Source: Georgenia sp. (GTDB lineage Bacteria > Actinomycetota > Actinomycetes > Actinomycetales > Actinomycetaceae). Taken from it: DNA of 5,931 nucleotides. The translations under genes and the position numbers were made by a program. Location of the stretch: NCBI GenBank assembly GCA_027322565.1, contig DAHVRG010000199.1, positions 1-5,931 of the forward strand, in the 5' to 3' direction. How positions within the stretch are numbered: position 1 is the first letter of the stretch; each line of letters begins with the position of its first letter. The notes below the pieces were generated by a model. That model saw only the letters and a list, made by a program, of their open reading frames with translations, ran no database searches and had not been told where the DNA came from. Below, piece after piece: positions 5,279 through 5,931 of this stretch.

Positions 5279-5931
5279 GCGCGTCCCGAGACCTCCGGCA
5301 CCGGGTCGGTGCGTTCCTCTCCCGCCCCGGTGCCGCCGTCCTCCTCGACCTCGACGGCACGCTCGTCGACTCCGAGCCGATGCAGCGCGCGGCCTTCTCG
5401 GCGTACTTCGCCTCCCGCGGCTGGGACGTCCCGGAGGAGGTCGTCCGCCAGTTCATGGGCCGCCGCGGGCACGAGTCCTTCACCGTCATCGACGGCCCCT
5501 GGCGCGGTGAGGACCCGGTCGCCCTCACCGACGGCGTCATCGCCCACGTCGACCCGACCACCAACCCGCCCGTCCCCGTACCCGGGGCCGCCGACGCGAT
5601 CCGGGCCTGGCGGGGACAGGGGCTGCCGGTCTCGCTCGTCACCTCGGCGTTCCGGGACTGGGCCGAGCTGGCCCTCGAGCTGCTCGGCGTCGCCGACCTC
5701 GGCGTGCGTCTCGTCACCGCGGAGGACACCCCGGTCGGCAAGCCGCAGCCCTACCCGTTCCTCCTCGGTGCCGAGCGCCTCGGCGTCGCTCCCGCGGACT
5801 GCCTCGCCGCCGAGGACTCCCTCGCGGGGCTCACCTCCGCCCGCGCGGCCGGCGTGGGCTTCGTCGTCGGTGTGACGACGAGCCTCGGCGTCGCCGAGCT
5901 CGCCGACGCCGGGGCCGACGCCGTCGTCGCC
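5269..5931 (+). CDS. HAD-superfamily hydrolase, sugar-phosphatase/beta-PGM-like, 3'-truncated
   Basis: This is a predicted Mg-dependent phosphatase or phosphomutase of the HAD-IA subgroup. The frame is open to the right edge (221 codons visible). Motif I is DLDGTLVDSEP with Asp27 (nucleophile) and Asp29. Motif II is LVTSA with Thr125. The motif III Lys158 lies in VGKPQPYPF, and motif IV is AEDSLAGLTSARAAG with Glu182-Asp183. The helical cap lies about residues 35-110. GTLVDSEP and EDS.AG are shared by sugar-phosphate phosphatases and beta-phosphoglucomutases. Substrate cannot be fixed from these motifs. The ATG at 5269 overlaps EIIA by 10 nt; a GTG at 5275 would give the 4-nt GTGA overlap seen at the other junctions, and neither has a strong ribosome binding site. 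Position at the end of the PTS cluster suggests action on a sugar phosphate, perhaps to relieve sugar-phosphate stress. That is inference. Confidence 0.85.
   Translation, partial: MGVSASRDLRHRVGAFLSRPGAAVLLDLDGTLVDSEPMQRAAFSAYFASRGWDVPEEVVRQFMGRRGHESFTVIDGPWRGEDPVALTDGVIAHVDPTTNPPVPVPGAADAIRAWRGQGLPVSLVTSAFRDWAELALELLGVADLGVRLVTAEDTPVGKPQPYPFLLGAERLGVAPADCLAAEDSLAGLTSARAAGVGFVVGVTTSLGVAELADAGADAVVA

Noticed and set aside
4663..5547. Minus-strand open frame of 294 codons across EIIB-2, EIIA and the HAD gene
   Set aside because: It crosses three recognisable genes with active-site residues on the other strand and shows no family motif.

Overview
The window is very GC-rich with strong G/C third-position bias. 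The protein families (an actinobacterial-type GH77 glucanotransferase, a DasR-like GntR regulator, and a GlcNAc/glucose-family PTS split into separate EIIC, EIIB and EIIA proteins) point to a high-GC actinobacterium. The genus cannot be fixed from the sequence alone. No rRNA, tRNA, CRISPR array, insertion sequence or other sign of a mobile element was seen.

Layout. (1) Positions 2-1681, plus strand: the 3' three-quarters or so of malQ (4-alpha-glucanotransferase), cut by the left edge. (2) About 1713-1756: a perfect 20-bp stem with a 4-nt loop between two convergent genes, probably a bidirectional terminator. (3) 1774-3255, minus strand: a stand-alone PTS EIIC permease, closest by recognisable motifs to N-acetylglucosamine-specific NagE. 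(4) 3256-3458: a divergent control region with a recognisable minus-strand promoter and several copies or half-copies of a GTCTGGACC-type operator. (5) 3459-4238, plus strand: a GntR/UTRA regulator resembling DasR. It overlaps by 4 nt a first small EIIB (4235-4486). (6) 4487-4592: a second control region with an exact 13-nt copy of the operator and two short palindromes. (7) 4593-4823 a second EIIB, 4820-5278 EIIA (Crr type), and from 5269 to the right edge a HAD-superfamily sugar-phosphatase-like gene cut by the window end.

Working model. EIIA (predicted phospho-site His74) passes phosphate to one or both EIIB proteins (Cys23 in each), which phosphorylate a sugar, probably N-acetylglucosamine or glucose, as it is carried in by the EIIC permease. 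The general PTS proteins EI and HPr are not in the window. The regulator gene sits between the permease and the remaining PTS genes, and the same 13-mer lies in front of both transcription units. It is therefore the obvious candidate to control the whole locus, probably by answering to a phosphorylated amino sugar as DasR does. The HAD enzyme may act on a sugar phosphate, but its substrate is not shown by the sequence. malQ looks like an unrelated convergent neighbour in maltodextrin metabolism.

This is mostly a well-formed carbohydrate-uptake locus built from known families. I do not see evidence for a wholly new system. The most unusual points are the tandem pair of divergent EIIB paralogues, one of them overlapping the regulator gene, and the shared operator set.
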